This document shows, piece by piece, positions 1 through 7,204 of a DNA stretch of 11,244 nt. Position numbers and translations under genes: made by a program. How positions within the stretch are numbered: the stretch's first letter is position 1; the number at the start of each line of letters is the position of its first letter. The notes beneath the pieces are model-generated. The model was not told the origin of the DNA, ran no database searches, and saw only the letters and a program-made list of their open reading frames with translations. The stretch covers positions 1 through 11,244 of the forward strand of contig CALBMD010000101.1 of the NCBI GenBank assembly GCA_937896265.1, read 5' to 3'. This stretch comes from an uncultured Pseudomonadota bacterium (GTDB lineage: Bacteria; Bdellovibrionota_B; Oligoflexia; Oligoflexales; Bog-1112).

Positions 1-2
1 TC

Positions 3-1778
3 CATAGACTCTTTACCTATAGCGACCTTTTGGGTGAGACGATAACTTTTTCTTTTGAAACTATTCGCTTTTTTTTAGTGGGCTTGTTAAGCGACGCTTG
101 GGTTAGTTTACTTATCGCAATAATGAGTGTTCCTTTTATTGCTAGCAATAAGCTGAGAAAGCTTTTCTTTTTGACGATTTGCACTTTGCTCAGCCTTTTT
201 TTGTGGCTAGATTTGACTTACGTGGCATTTTTTAAGACACCACTTATGCCTTTTCATCTAGCTTATTTAAAGGACATTGATTTTTTGAAGGCAAATGGCA
301 GCGCTAGCTTTAATTTAAGAGACTTTAGCCAGCTTTTTTGTTTTGCTTTTTTTTTGGTGCTGATCCGTATAGCTTTTCGTATTTTTAGGCTGTCATCCAG
401 CAGTGGGTTTGTGGTGCTTATTTTGCTTTTTGCTGCCCATCCTCTGCATATTAGACTCAAGATAAATTGGTTTGTACCATCTGGCCTTCAGTTCAATGTT
501 TTTGAACATCTTGTATACAAAATAAAGCAAAAAGAAGTCAGAAATTTGAACCTTGATGAAAAAGAGATTTTATTATCTGAGCTTAAGGTACCCACAATAA
601 AAGAAGCTGTGTTTGTTTCTCCTGCGAACAAACAAACAAAAGAACTTGAAAAGACTTTAGCCTTTCGTTTTCGTGAGATCATTAGAAACCGCCGTCTTTT
701 AGGGCGATCGACATTATCTATTGTTTTGTTGGTTGAGTCTCTACGCAGCATTGATATCAAAGCAATAAATAAAACGACAGAAACTGCAAGTATCACACCG
801 AATTTAGACTCGTTAGCTGAACAGGGTATTCTTTTTACGCAAGCTTGGTCGACAGGAACTGTCACCAGAGCAGGCCAGGAAGCTGTTTTTTGTGGTTATC
901 TAAGCAATTTAAAAAATAATTTGATGCGAGAGAGGCTTGATATTAAATATCGCTGCTTAAGTGATGTTGCAAAAGATATAGATTTTAGCTGGATTCATAG
1001 CGGTGAAGGTCGCTTTGATAATCAAATTGGCTTTTGGTCAAAGCATGCTATTGATCATCTGGTTGATATCCATCACTTTCCCCAAGAGGCCCCGCAAACA
1101 GGTTGGGGAGTTTCAGATAGATATTTTTTACAAAAGGCGGCAGATATTTTAGCTATGAGACAAAAGGATAAAGATCAGGTGGCCATGCTACTTACAGTAA
1201 CAAATCATAGCCCGTGGACGCTGCCAAGCGATCTTCCGAAAGAGATAGATTTTGTTTCTTTTAGTGGTTCTCATCCCTCTGAAAAAACAATCTGGCTTTT
1301 TGATTATTCACTAGGAGAGTTTGTTGCCAAATTAAAAGCATCAGGTCTTTGGGAAAATAGCTTGCTTATCATTACTGGTGATCATGGTATCGCTAGCCAG
1401 TCTGTTTTGCGTGGTAAAGAAAAATCTCGTGCTGAACAGCTGGCTCATATTCCAATTATCTTAAGCGGTGGTATTACTCATAAAATTTTGCCTGCTAATC
1501 AAGGCTTAAAAGTAACTGATACTGTATCACAGGCAGATGTGGCTGGCTTTTTGGCATTTATCCTTGGCTTTGAGCACTTTCAAAGCCAAGGTGAATCGCT
1601 TTTGGCTTTGCCAAGGACAAGGCCTGTTGTTAGTCATTTAGGAGATAGTATCTATTTACCAGCAAACCAGTTGTTACTATCAGAGGAAAGCTTAGCTGCA
1701 AAAGAAACTTTGCCCAATTTAGGGGCGCTTTATTACCGTGCTTTTATAAATCATGATGATTTTGGTTCTAATCTTTAG
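3..1778 (+). CDS. Membrane sulfatase / LTA-synthase-like phosphotransferase (5'-truncated by window)
   Basis: Alkaline-phosphatase-superfamily enzyme, probably transferring or hydrolysing a phospho- or sulfo-group at the outer face of the inner membrane. The reading frame is open to the left edge; the first usable start is a TTG at 30, but the N-terminus probably lies outside the window. Numbering from that TTG, residues about 10-145 hold several hydrophobic membrane segments. After a linker, the catalytic domain starts near 228 with IVLLVESLRS (metal-ligand Glu about 236). AWSTGTVTRAG carries the likely nucleophile Thr (about 279), followed by TNHSPW (about 391) and LLIITGDHG (metal Asp/His about 451-452), all as in LtaS/OpgB/EptA-like sulfatases. 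The substrate cannot be told from sequence. The 3' end overlaps the convergent response regulator gene by 11 bp, leaving no room for a terminator between them. Confidence 0.88.
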   Translation, partial: HRLFTYSDLLGETITFSFETIRFFLVGLLSDAWVSLLIAIMSVPFIASNKLRKLFFLTICTLLSLFLWLDLTYVAFFKTPLMPFHLAYLKDIDFLKANGSASFNLRDFSQLFCFAFFLVLIRIAFRIFRLSSSSGFVVLILLFAAHPLHIRLKINWFVPSGLQFNVFEHLVYKIKQKEVRNLNLDEKEILLSELKVPTIKEAVFVSPANKQTKELEKTLAFRFREIIRNRRLLGRSTLSIVLLVESLRSIDIKAINKTTETASITPNLDSLAEQGILFTQAWSTGTVTRAGQEAVFCGYLSNLKNNLMRERLDIKYRCLSDVAKDIDFSWIHSGEGRFDNQIGFWSKHAIDHLVDIHHFPQEAPQTGWGVSDRYFLQKAADILAMRQKDKDQVAMLLTVTNHSPWTLPSDLPKEIDFVSFSGSHPSEKTIWLFDYSLGEFVAKLKASGLWENSLLIITGDHGIASQSVLRGKEKSRAEQLAHIPIILSGGITHKILPANQGLKVTDTVSQADVAGFLAFILGFEHFQSQGESLLALPRTRPVVSHLGDSIYLPANQLLLSEESLAAKETLPNLGALYYRAFINHDDFGSNL

Positions 1779-2229
1779 GTTTATGGGTGTGTTTTTTGAT
1801 TTCTTTCACTAAAATCTCCCAAGATAGGGGCTTAACAAAAAAACCATTTACTTTTGATTTAGCTACAGCTTCCACCGTCGATTTTTGAGAATCCCCAGTC
1901 ATAATGAAGATGGCAAAAGGTTTTTTTTGACGCAGCGGCTCGAGATTTTTTAATACATCGATGCCGCTCATGCCAGGCAATCTAATATCAAGTACTAAAG
2001 CCAATAGTGTCAGATCGGAAATATCTTTTAAAAAGTCGACAGGAGAAGAGTAGTGGCGGCAGAGGAAGTTTTCTTTTTCAAGAATTTTACATAACTGTTG
2101 TCCAAGCAGGCTATCATCTTCTACGATGCAAATGCAAGGTTTAGTCGTTGATTCAAGGTCTTTAATAAAATCAAGAGCCCGTGTTTTGTTGGCTTTTTGT
2201 TCGCTTGCGTTCTCTAGTAAACCTTTCAT
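1768..2229 (-). CDS. Orphan single-domain response regulator (receiver domain)
   Basis: A 153-residue protein with one CheY-like receiver domain and no output domain. About 30 residues precede the domain. The acidic pocket is at IVEDD (Glu37, Asp38, Asp39), the phospho-acceptor in LVLDIRLPGMSG (Asp81), the switch Thr in FIMTGD (Thr111) and the invariant Lys in FFVKPLS (Lys133), so phosphorylation should be possible. The start is supported by a GAGG box that overlaps the corC stop codon; only 7 bp separate the genes, so it is the last gene of the ybeY-corC cluster. No histidine kinase is present here. Receiver-only proteins act by protein-protein contact or phosphorelay; the partner is unknown. 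Confidence 0.9.
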   Translation of the reverse strand: MKGLLENASEQKANKTRALDFIKDLESTTKPCICIVEDDSLLGQQLCKILEKENFLCRHYSSPVDFLKDISDLTLLALVLDIRLPGMSGIDVLKNLEPLRQKKPFAIFIMTGDSQKSTVEAVAKSKVNGFFVKPLSWEILVKEIKKHTHKPKD

Positions 2230-2236
2230 ACTAGCC

Positions 2237-3565
2237 TCACTTAGCTGGATCTTTGTCGACTTTCTTCTGTTCTATTGGTTGTGTTACTTCGACGCGCACG
2301 ATACTGATGCGGCGGTTGACAACTTCCATAACCTCAAGGGCTAAATTGGCAATGGATGTTTTTTGTCCTGGCTTGGGCATTTGGCCAATAGCTTGCGTAA
2401 CCCAGCCCGACAAGGTGTCTATCATTTCAGCGTTATTTTTTTCTTCCAGATCAGTGACATCAAGAGAAAAATATTCGAAGAAATCCTCAATATTCATTGT
2501 TCCAGAAACTTCATAGACATGATCACCTATTTTAAGAACCTTTGCCTCTTCAGCGTCAAATTCATCTTGGATCTCGCCTACAATTTCTTCTAGAATATCT
2601 TCCATGCTGACAATACCTGCTGTACCGCCATACTCATCAATGACAATAGCCATGTGGCTCTTAGTTTTTTTTAGGTCCTTAAATACTTCCATAATTGATT
2701 TAGATTCTGGAGCAAAAAGAGCATCTCGCATGAGCTCTTTAACTTTTAGACTCTTGAGTTTTTCTTCTTCTTTGGCAAAATTGAGCAAATCTTTGGCTAA
2801 AATCATACCGACGATATGATCGATATCATCTCGGTAAACTGGGATGCGAGAATGGCCGGTTTTGATAATTAAAGTCAAAACTTCATCAAATGTCGTATTG
2901 ACTTCTACTGCTGCAAGATCAGTGCGAGGTGTCATAATTTCTCGCACTGTAGTTTCATCAAAATTAAAAGCGCCCTCAATGATGTCTTTTTTAAGATCGC
3001 GGATAACCCCTGCTTTTTCACCTTCACTGACAAGAAATTCAAGCTCTTCTTCTGTAATGAGGGCTTGGGTGGTGTGTCCCTTAGAAAGAGTGCGAACTAT
3101 GAGATTGGCAAAAGTAGATAAGGTCCAGATAATCGGGAAAAAACAGGTGTAAAGCCAGCCAACAATGCGCATAGAGATGATAGCTAGTACTTCCCCTTGA
3201 GATTTAGCAAAAGCCTTGGGGACAATCTCACCAAAGATTAATACCAAGAACGTAGCAATACCTGTGGCGATGCCAATAGCGCCATTTTCTGTGTAGTTGT
3301 TGGTGATTTCAGTAGTAACAGCTGAGGCCAAAATATTTACAATGTTGTTGAAGAGCAGGATAGCAGTTAACACCCGCGATGGGTGTTTTAGCCAAAGCTT
3401 AAGTGGCGCCGCTGAGCGTCCTCTTACTTCAAGAATGTGTTTTACTTTTAGTGTGCCAAGAGATGTTATTGCTGTTTCAGTCGAGGAAAAAAAAGCTGAA
3501 AGAGCTAAGCAAACAGCGATAATTCCCAAGTGTACATAATTGTCGATGAGAAACTGATAAATCAT
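2237..3565 (-). CDS. CorC/HlyC (CNNM-type) transporter-family protein with DUF21 and CBS domains
   Basis: A 442-residue inner-membrane protein of the hemolysin C/CorC family, related to Mg2+/Co2+ transport factors. The N-terminal DUF21/CNNM domain (about 1-190) has several membrane segments and the conserved FFSSTETAI motif near residue 25. A tandem CBS pair follows (about 205-330), with MTPRTDL, SRIPVYRD and the second-repeat stretch around MAIVIDEYGGTAG. A C-terminal CorC_HlyC domain (about 345-430) completes it. The length fits the family. The ATG is one base after the ybeY stop codon, with a GAGG box inside the ybeY end, so the two are probably translationally coupled. Direct neighbourhood with ybeY is common in proteobacteria. 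Confidence 0.93.
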   Translation of the reverse strand: MIYQFLIDNYVHLGIIAVCLALSAFFSSTETAITSLGTLKVKHILEVRGRSAAPLKLWLKHPSRVLTAILLFNNIVNILASAVTTEITNNYTENGAIGIATGIATFLVLIFGEIVPKAFAKSQGEVLAIISMRIVGWLYTCFFPIIWTLSTFANLIVRTLSKGHTTQALITEEELEFLVSEGEKAGVIRDLKKDIIEGAFNFDETTVREIMTPRTDLAAVEVNTTFDEVLTLIIKTGHSRIPVYRDDIDHIVGMILAKDLLNFAKEEEKLKSLKVKELMRDALFAPESKSIMEVFKDLKKTKSHMAIVIDEYGGTAGIVSMEDILEEIVGEIQDEFDAEEAKVLKIGDHVYEVSGTMNIEDFFEYFSLDVTDLEEKNNAEMIDTLSGWVTQAIGQMPKPGQKTSIANLALEVMEVVNRRISIVRVEVTQPIEQKKVDKDPAK

Positions 3566-3566
3566 T

Positions 3567-4127
3567 TTAGTGGCAGCCTCGGTGAGGTGTATGGTTTATG
3601 CAGTGATCCCAGCGGCCGACTAATGGAGGCTCTAGGAGCTGGGACATAAGTCTTTTTTGCTCCAAAATCATTCTTTTCTCTTCATTTTGTTTGATGTGGT
3701 CATGGCCACATAAGTGCAATATCCCATGCGTGAGAAGAAAGATTACTTCACGACTCACCGATTGGCCAATGGCATTAGCATTGCGGCAGGCTTCGCTAAC
3801 GCAGATAAAAATGTCGCCTAAAACCACATGAGGAGTCAGCTGGGGGCCTTTGATATAAGAAGTGGCTTTTTTCTTGCTTGCTACTGAGAGCGGGCTAAGC
3901 CAATCGTTCATAGGAAAAGCTAAAACATCCGTTGGCTTGGCGAGCTTTCGGAATTCATAATTAATTTTGGCAATTTGATGCGCGTTTAGAAATGTAATGC
4001 TCAGATCAAATCTATCAATTTTAAGTGCCTTGCATACATGCCGCACAACGAGCTGAATTTTTTTCGCATCGATTTTTGCTGTTTGTGTTTTAACTTCAAT
4101 TGAAGTTTGCGAATAACTCCCGTCCAA
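3567..4127 (-). CDS. ybeY: YbeY, endoribonuclease for rRNA maturation
   Basis: Zinc-dependent endoribonuclease involved in 16S rRNA 3' end maturation and ribosome quality control. The diagnostic motif HGILHLCGHDH (about residues 134-144) supplies the three His ligands, and PTDVLAFPM and LGDIFIC are the other conserved blocks. At 186 residues it is slightly longer than many homologues, with extra residues around SVASKKKATSY and at the C-terminus. The start is most likely TTG at 4127: there is no in-frame ATG before the conserved region, and an in-frame stop (the TAA of the upstream gene) lies only five codons further upstream. The ribosome site is weak, which suggests coupling to the small gene upstream. 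It abuts corC. Confidence 0.94.
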   Translation of the reverse strand: MDGSYSQTSIEVKTQTAKIDAKKIQLVVRHVCKALKIDRFDLSITFLNAHQIAKINYEFRKLAKPTDVLAFPMNDWLSPLSVASKKKATSYIKGPQLTPHVVLGDIFICVSEACRNANAIGQSVSREVIFLLTHGILHLCGHDHIKQNEEKRMILEQKRLMSQLLEPPLVGRWDHCINHTPHRGCH

Positions 4128-4139
4128 ATTACTTAACTT

Positions 4140-4376
4140 TTACCTTTCTTGAGTTACTGTTTGAAACAGCACTAGATTTTCTGGATCGATTTGCTTCTCT
4201 TTTTTTTCAATCCTTAGGGCTGAACGCTGTTCTTTATGACTCAGATCGCTAATGTTGGCCTGCCTCACGGGTTGGTTTGCAACAGAGCTTTGGGCCCACC
4301 TTTCAAGGCTTGTTTCAAGACTTGCAGTGTCGAAAGAGGGCTTTTTTTTGTCTCTTTGGGTCATGTTTTTAACCAT
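4140..4376 (-). CDS. Small hydrophilic protein of unknown function in the ybeY cluster
   Basis: A 78-residue protein that I do not recognise. It is highly charged (Lys/Arg/Glu/Gln rich) with no membrane segment, cysteines or known motif. The middle (TASLETSLERWAQSS) and the region LSHKEQRSALRIEKKEKQ look helical. It could start at ATG 4376 or at ATG 4364 (Met5); neither has a strong ribosome site. It lies between trmB (52 bp upstream) and ybeY (12 bp downstream) on the same strand, with in-line spacing that supports a real gene. An extended -10-like GGTATGAT (4388-4395) sits just upstream and could give a local promoter, but no good -35 is visible. Confidence 0.6.
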   Translation of the reverse strand: MVKNMTQRDKKKPSFDTASLETSLERWAQSSVANQPVRQANISDLSHKEQRSALRIEKKEKQIDPENLVLFQTVTQER

Positions 4377-4428
4377 GTTGCCAGTCTATCATACCCTATC
4401 TACTTTATTTTTTGAGTAAACCACAGCG

Positions 4429-5127
4429 CTATTTGTCAAGAGTCCATACTTTCTCGAAAGTAGCTAGGTTTTGGCGTGCATAGAGGGATTCAAATGGGGT
4501 CATATGGCGCGTTAAATAGAGGGAGCTAGTCCCTTTTTGCTGAGAAAAACGCTCCCTGTCTAGTAGAGCTTCCATCTTCGTAAGATAGCTCTCTTGGTCG
4601 GTTTTTATCCATAAGAGGCCGCCAGGTTTGATAATTTTATGCAGTTTGGCACAAAAATCTTCTTTGACAAGCTGGTGTTTGGTCTGGCTCTTTTTTTTCG
4701 TCCAGGGATCTGGGAAGAAGATAATGACGGCATCTAGTTCATTGTCATCAAAAAAATGGTCCAAAAAATTAGCGTTGGCTAGCATAACCCAAGCATTAGA
4801 AAGGTTTTCTTGGCAAAGGCGCTCAGCTGTGCGAATAACACGTTTAAAAGTGATATCCATACCAATAAAATCTATATCTGGGTGACTTTTTGCCAAAAGG
4901 CTAAGCGTTTGGCCCATGTAAGAACCAATCTCGAGAATTTTCTTGCGAGGAGCATTGTTTTGGAAGTGTTGGTGCCAAAGCCCCTTTTTCTCTTTTAGTA
5001 GAGGTCCGTGGAGAATTGGTAAGGCAGAAGTTTTAGCATTTTCAGCCAAACGGCTGACATATGGGTTGATATTGACACGCATGGCTTTTGTGGTGTCAGA
5101 AAAGATGTCAAAGTATGTTTGCTGCAT
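4429..5127 (-). CDS. trmB: tRNA (guanine-N7-)-methyltransferase TrmB
   Basis: SAM-dependent enzyme that makes m7G46 in the variable loop of tRNAs. The Rossmann methyltransferase motif I is LEIGSYMGQ (about 65-73; the usual form is EIGFGxG, so the second Gly is replaced here). GMDITFKR (about 89-96) binds the SAM ribose. The family signature FFPDPWTKKK (about 137-146), followed by KHQLV, carries the catalytic and tRNA-binding residues. The C-terminal T-x-F-E block is TPFE (about 210-213). At 232 residues it has the usual length. The first ATG has no recognisable ribosome site (the upstream sequence is T-rich); Met16 is an alternative start. It begins 38 bp downstream of rnpB on the same strand. 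Confidence 0.94.
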   Translation of the reverse strand: MQQTYFDIFSDTTKAMRVNINPYVSRLAENAKTSALPILHGPLLKEKKGLWHQHFQNNAPRKKILEIGSYMGQTLSLLAKSHPDIDFIGMDITFKRVIRTAERLCQENLSNAWVMLANANFLDHFFDDNELDAVIIFFPDPWTKKKSQTKHQLVKEDFCAKLHKIIKPGGLLWIKTDQESYLTKMEALLDRERFSQQKGTSSLYLTRHMTPFESLYARQNLATFEKVWTLDK

Positions 5128-5130
5128 ATT

Positions 5131-5159
5131 AAAAAATTGGCCTGTCTAGGGTAAAAGCC
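5131..5159 (-). terminator. Weak possible rho-independent terminator after rnpB
   Basis: On the minus strand a GGCTT/AGGCC stem (5155-5159 with 5139-5143, one G-U pair, 11-base loop) is followed by AA and six T residues (5131-5136). The stem is short, so termination would be partial at best; read-through into trmB is plausible. Confidence 0.35.
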
Positions 5160-5164
5160 CCCGG

Positions 5165-5558
<394 letters not shown>

Positions 5559-5577
5559 CTGAAAGGACTGATCGGAG

Positions 5578-5606
5578 AGAATAAGTTTAAAAAAAAGCTT
5601 TGTCAA
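5578..5606 (-). promoter_or_regulatory. rnpB promoter (TTGACA-17-TATTCT)
   Basis: On the minus strand a perfect TTGACA (5601-5606) is 17 bp from TATTCT (5578-5583). It predicts transcription from near 5571, about a dozen bases before the RNase P RNA 5' end. The -35 lies inside the last codons of the upstream RNHCP gene. Confidence 0.75.
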
Positions 5607-5955
5607 GGCGGTGAGAGCTGCCACTTAGACTTAGAATCAAATCCATGTTGTCAGGTTGTTTGGGGTCATTATCAGCAGCCTTATTACGGCCAGTGTAATG
5701 ACACTTTTGGCAGCGAAAAAGAAGCATTAAGCCTTTTTTCGTATCTAGTTCATAGCTGTAAGCCTCCATTTTTCCATGGCAATGAGCCTGACGGTCGCCA
5801 GGAAAGACATCAACATGTTTGGAGGCTAAACAAAATGGGCAGTGGTTGCGACACCCTGTTTTGAGGGGTATGATGTTTTTTCCGCAAAATTCACAGGTGA
5901 AGTTTTCATTGCGGTGCGCAAACCGACTAAGCAAATGATCTTGTTCTTGAGACAT
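5587..5955 (-). CDS. RNHCP-domain zinc-ribbon protein
   Basis: A 122-residue protein with the RNHCP signature: CEFC (Cys21, Cys24), then RNHCPFCLASKHVDV (about 36-50), a histidine-rich link, and CQKC (Cys82, Cys85). The Cys pairs indicate one or two zinc ribbons; the biochemical role of the RNHCP family is not established. The frame extends upstream, but I choose ATG 5955 (MSQEQDH): it has a GGGA box a few bases upstream, and the extra upstream residues look non-conserved. It is divergent from the tRNA gene. Its 3' end carries the rnpB promoter, so its transcription probably runs into rnpB. Confidence 0.85.
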   Translation of the reverse strand: MSQEQDHLLSRFAHRNENFTCEFCGKNIIPLKTGCRNHCPFCLASKHVDVFPGDRQAHCHGKMEAYSYELDTKKGLMLLFRCQKCHYTGRNKAADNDPKQPDNMDLILSLSGSSHRLDKAFF

Positions 5956-5971
5956 GATTCCCATCTTAAAC

Positions 5972-6000
5972 TTGACAGCGGCTAGCTTATAAAGTACCAA
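5972..6000 (+). promoter_or_regulatory. Probable tRNA-Met promoter
   Basis: A perfect TTGACA (5972-5977) is followed after 17 bp by TACCAA (5995-6000), a poor -10. The spacing and the distance of 16 bp to the tRNA 5' end fit a tRNA promoter. It is interleaved with the opposite-strand promoter of the RNHCP gene. Confidence 0.5.
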
Positions 6001-6016
6001 ATACAAACATTTGTAA
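5988..6016 (-). promoter_or_regulatory. Probable promoter of the RNHCP gene
   Basis: On the minus strand TTACAA (6011-6016) is 17 bp from TTTATA (5988-5993). This would give a leader of roughly 25 bases before the ATG at 5955. It overlaps the oppositely oriented tRNA promoter, so the two probably compete for RNA polymerase. Confidence 0.45.
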
Positions 6017-6093
6017 GGCGAGGTAGCTCAGCTGGTTAGAGCGCCGGATTCATAACCCGGAGGTCGAGAGTTCAAGTCTCTCTCTCGCCACCA
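6017..6093 (+). tRNA. tRNA-Met (anticodon CAT), integration target
   Basis: A 77-base tRNA with encoded CCA. The acceptor GGCGAGG pairs with TCTCGCC (one G-U), the discriminator is A, and the T arm is GAGAG-TTCAAGT-CTCTC. The anticodon loop is TTCATAA with anticodon CAT. G1-C72 pairing rules out initiator tRNA. Elongator Met is most likely; tRNA-Ile with lysidine-modified CAT cannot be fully excluded. The anticodon stem CCGGA/CCCGG has an A-C mismatch at the closing pair 31-39. From 6046 on, the gene is identical to the copy at the right end of the window, so the 3' part was supplied by the integrated element. Confidence 0.95.
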
Positions 6094-6100
6094 ATTCTCT
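6046..6100 (+). repeat. attL: direct repeat within the 3' half of the tRNA
   Basis: 55 bases, starting GGATTCATAACCCGG in the anticodon stem and running past the CCA to AATTCTCT, are identical to 11190-11244. The base before the block differs (C6045 versus A11189). Identity beginning in the anticodon stem-loop is the classical crossover place for tyrosine integrases in tRNA genes. Confidence 0.95.
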
Positions 6101-6117
6101 AAAGAATGGTGGCATTT
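6088..6117 (+). terminator. Hairpin at the tRNA 3' end, possible terminator
   Basis: CCACC-A-ATTCT (6088-6098) can pair with AGAAT-GGTGG (6103-6112), followed by CATTTT. The 5' arm includes the CCA end of the tRNA. The T-run is short, so termination may be partial. The 3' arm lies outside the part of the att repeat that can be seen here. Confidence 0.35.
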
Positions 6118-6437
6118 TGGCAGCAAATCCCGCAAAAGACCAGCTCTTTTCTGCTGTTTCACAATTCACCAAAGAGCAATGCTCAAAATATTCAGATATA
6201 AAAAAAATACTTCTATTTGGTTCCAGAGCGCGAGGCGATCATCATGAACGCTCGGACTTTGATTTTGCCATTTATGCGCCCAAACTGAGCGATGCCGACT
6301 GGAGTCGATTTTGCCTTGATTTTGTGGATAATGTTCCGACGTTATGCGGTGTGGATCTTGTACGGATGGATGATCCATTAGAGGCAGATTTCAGGAAAAA
6401 AATCGAAACAGAAGGGGTGCTCTTCTATGGTAGATAA
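6117..6437 (+). CDS. mntA: MntA-type minimal nucleotidyltransferase antitoxin
   Basis: A 106-residue MNT-family nucleotidyltransferase. Motif GSRARGD (about 35-41) is followed by SDFDFAI with Asp47 and Asp49 as metal ligands, and a third acidic residue in GVDLVRMDD (Asp80). In characterised MntA/HepT systems this enzyme AMPylates a tyrosine near the RNase motif of the HEPN partner and so silences it. The start is probably TTG 6117, with GGTGG at 6108-6112 as the ribosome site; no ATG occurs in frame before the catalytic motif. It begins only 24 bp after the tRNA, so the tRNA promoter may drive it. It overlaps hepT by 11 bp. Confidence 0.88.
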   Translation: MAANPAKDQLFSAVSQFTKEQCSKYSDIKKILLFGSRARGDHHERSDFDFAIYAPKLSDADWSRFCLDFVDNVPTLCGVDLVRMDDPLEADFRKKIETEGVLFYGR

Positions 6438-6810
6438 GACGAGCTCGAGCTGGCAGAATTTTTGTCGCGCGCTTTTAGCGCTTGAGCGCTCAATAGCTTT
6501 GCCTATCCGCGAGGCTAGGGATCTCTCAGGTGTCATCAAAGACTTCGAGCTTGTCTATGAATTATCCTGGAAGGTACTCAAAAAGCTTCTTCTAGAAGAA
6601 GGGCACACTACTCTTGGCGCTAAAGATGTCTACACTAAAGCCTATAAACTTAGCTACCTCGATGCTGAAGCTATTTGGCTACAAATGATCCAAGACCGCA
6701 ACACTTCAACGCATATCTACAGCGAAGCTACTGCTCAAAAGCTAGTTGAGCATATCAAAACTCAATATCTCGAAGCCTTTAAAAATCTCCATAAGAAGCT
6801 AGATTCCTAG
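6427..6810 (+). CDS. hepT: HepT-type HEPN ribonuclease toxin (HI0074 family)
   Basis: A 127-residue all-helical HEPN protein of the nucleotidyltransferase-substrate-binding (HI0074) family. The catalytic R-x4-H-x-Y motif is RNTSTHIY (Arg91, His96, Tyr98), with Tyr98 the expected site of AMPylation by the partner. DFELVYELSWKVLKKLL (about 39-55) is the typical family helix. The ATG lies inside the end of mntA, giving an 11-bp overlap and likely translational coupling. As element cargo it probably acts in stabilisation or anti-phage defence. It ends 30 bp before the giant inverted repeat, which its mRNA would enter unless terminated. Confidence 0.9.
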   Translation: MVDKTSSSWQNFCRALLALERSIALPIREARDLSGVIKDFELVYELSWKVLKKLLLEEGHTTLGAKDVYTKAYKLSYLDAEAIWLQMIQDRNTSTHIYSEATAQKLVEHIKTQYLEAFKNLHKKLDS

Positions 6811-6825
6811 CACGGATGTCTAAAT

Positions 6826-6839
6826 CAAAAGATCTTTTG
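6826..6839. repeat. 14-bp perfect palindrome after hepT
   Basis: CAAAAGATCTTTTG is fully self-complementary without a loop, so it suits a dimeric protein site better than a terminator. It is flanked by two GTCTAAA direct repeats (6818-6824 and 6843-6849), and the second belongs to the outer end of the giant inverted repeat. Confidence 0.5.
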
Positions 6840-6867
6840 TCTGTCTAAAATAGCCGTCGTACACGAC

Positions 6868-6942
6868 TGTGGGTAGCTGTGGGCAGGTTTGAAGGCCTCT
6901 AGGCCTGAAAAGCTGTCCAAGGGGTGTGGGAACGTGTGGGCA
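6868..6942 (+). repeat. TGTGGG repeat pairs, left arm
   Basis: Two 18-bp units, TGTGGGTAGCTGTGGGCA (6868-6885) and TGTGGGAACGTGTGGGCA (6925-6942), differ only in the 4-base spacer. Within each unit the two TGTGGG copies are 10 bp apart, one helical turn, as expected for protein-binding iterons. Confidence 0.7.
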
Positions 6943-7017
6943 ATACTCATGCCCGTAGGGCTTTGAGTTTGTCCATATGGTTTCCATACTCCGTCAGCTA
7001 TCCATAGGGATCGCCAG

Positions 7018-7129
7018 TCTACAACAAGGCCAAATCATCCGTTAACAGAGCAAAAAAAGTTATTTTAGTTAATAGATTTACTGGAGGAAAAGAGATTTCA
7101 AATCTGGTAGTACAGAATTTTCTCGCTGT
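7018..7129. other. AT-rich loop between the arms of the giant inverted repeat
   Basis: 112 bases, with A/T-rich runs around 7051-7080 and a small hairpin AGATTTCAAATCT at 7093-7105. A GGAGG (7083-7087) is present but is not followed by a start codon and open frame, so I see no gene. An easily melted centre between mirrored repeat clusters resembles an origin layout. Confidence 0.5.
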
Positions 7130-7140
7130 CTGGCGATTCC

Positions 7141-7149
7141 TGTGGATAG
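7141..7149 (-). promoter_or_regulatory. DnaA-box-like nonamer at the inner end of the right arm
   Basis: TGTGGATAG reads CTATCCACA on the minus strand, one mismatch from the consensus TTATCCACA. The mirrored site in the left arm (CTATCCATA, 6997-7005) has one further change. A single box could occur by chance. Confidence 0.35.
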
Positions 7150-7204
7150 CTGACGGAGTATGGAAACCATGTGGACAAACTCAAAGCCCTACGGGCATGA
7201 GTAT

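Noticed and set aside
7083..7129. Leader peptide after GGAGG in the hairpin loop
   Set aside because: No ATG, GTG or TTG at suitable distance with an open frame.
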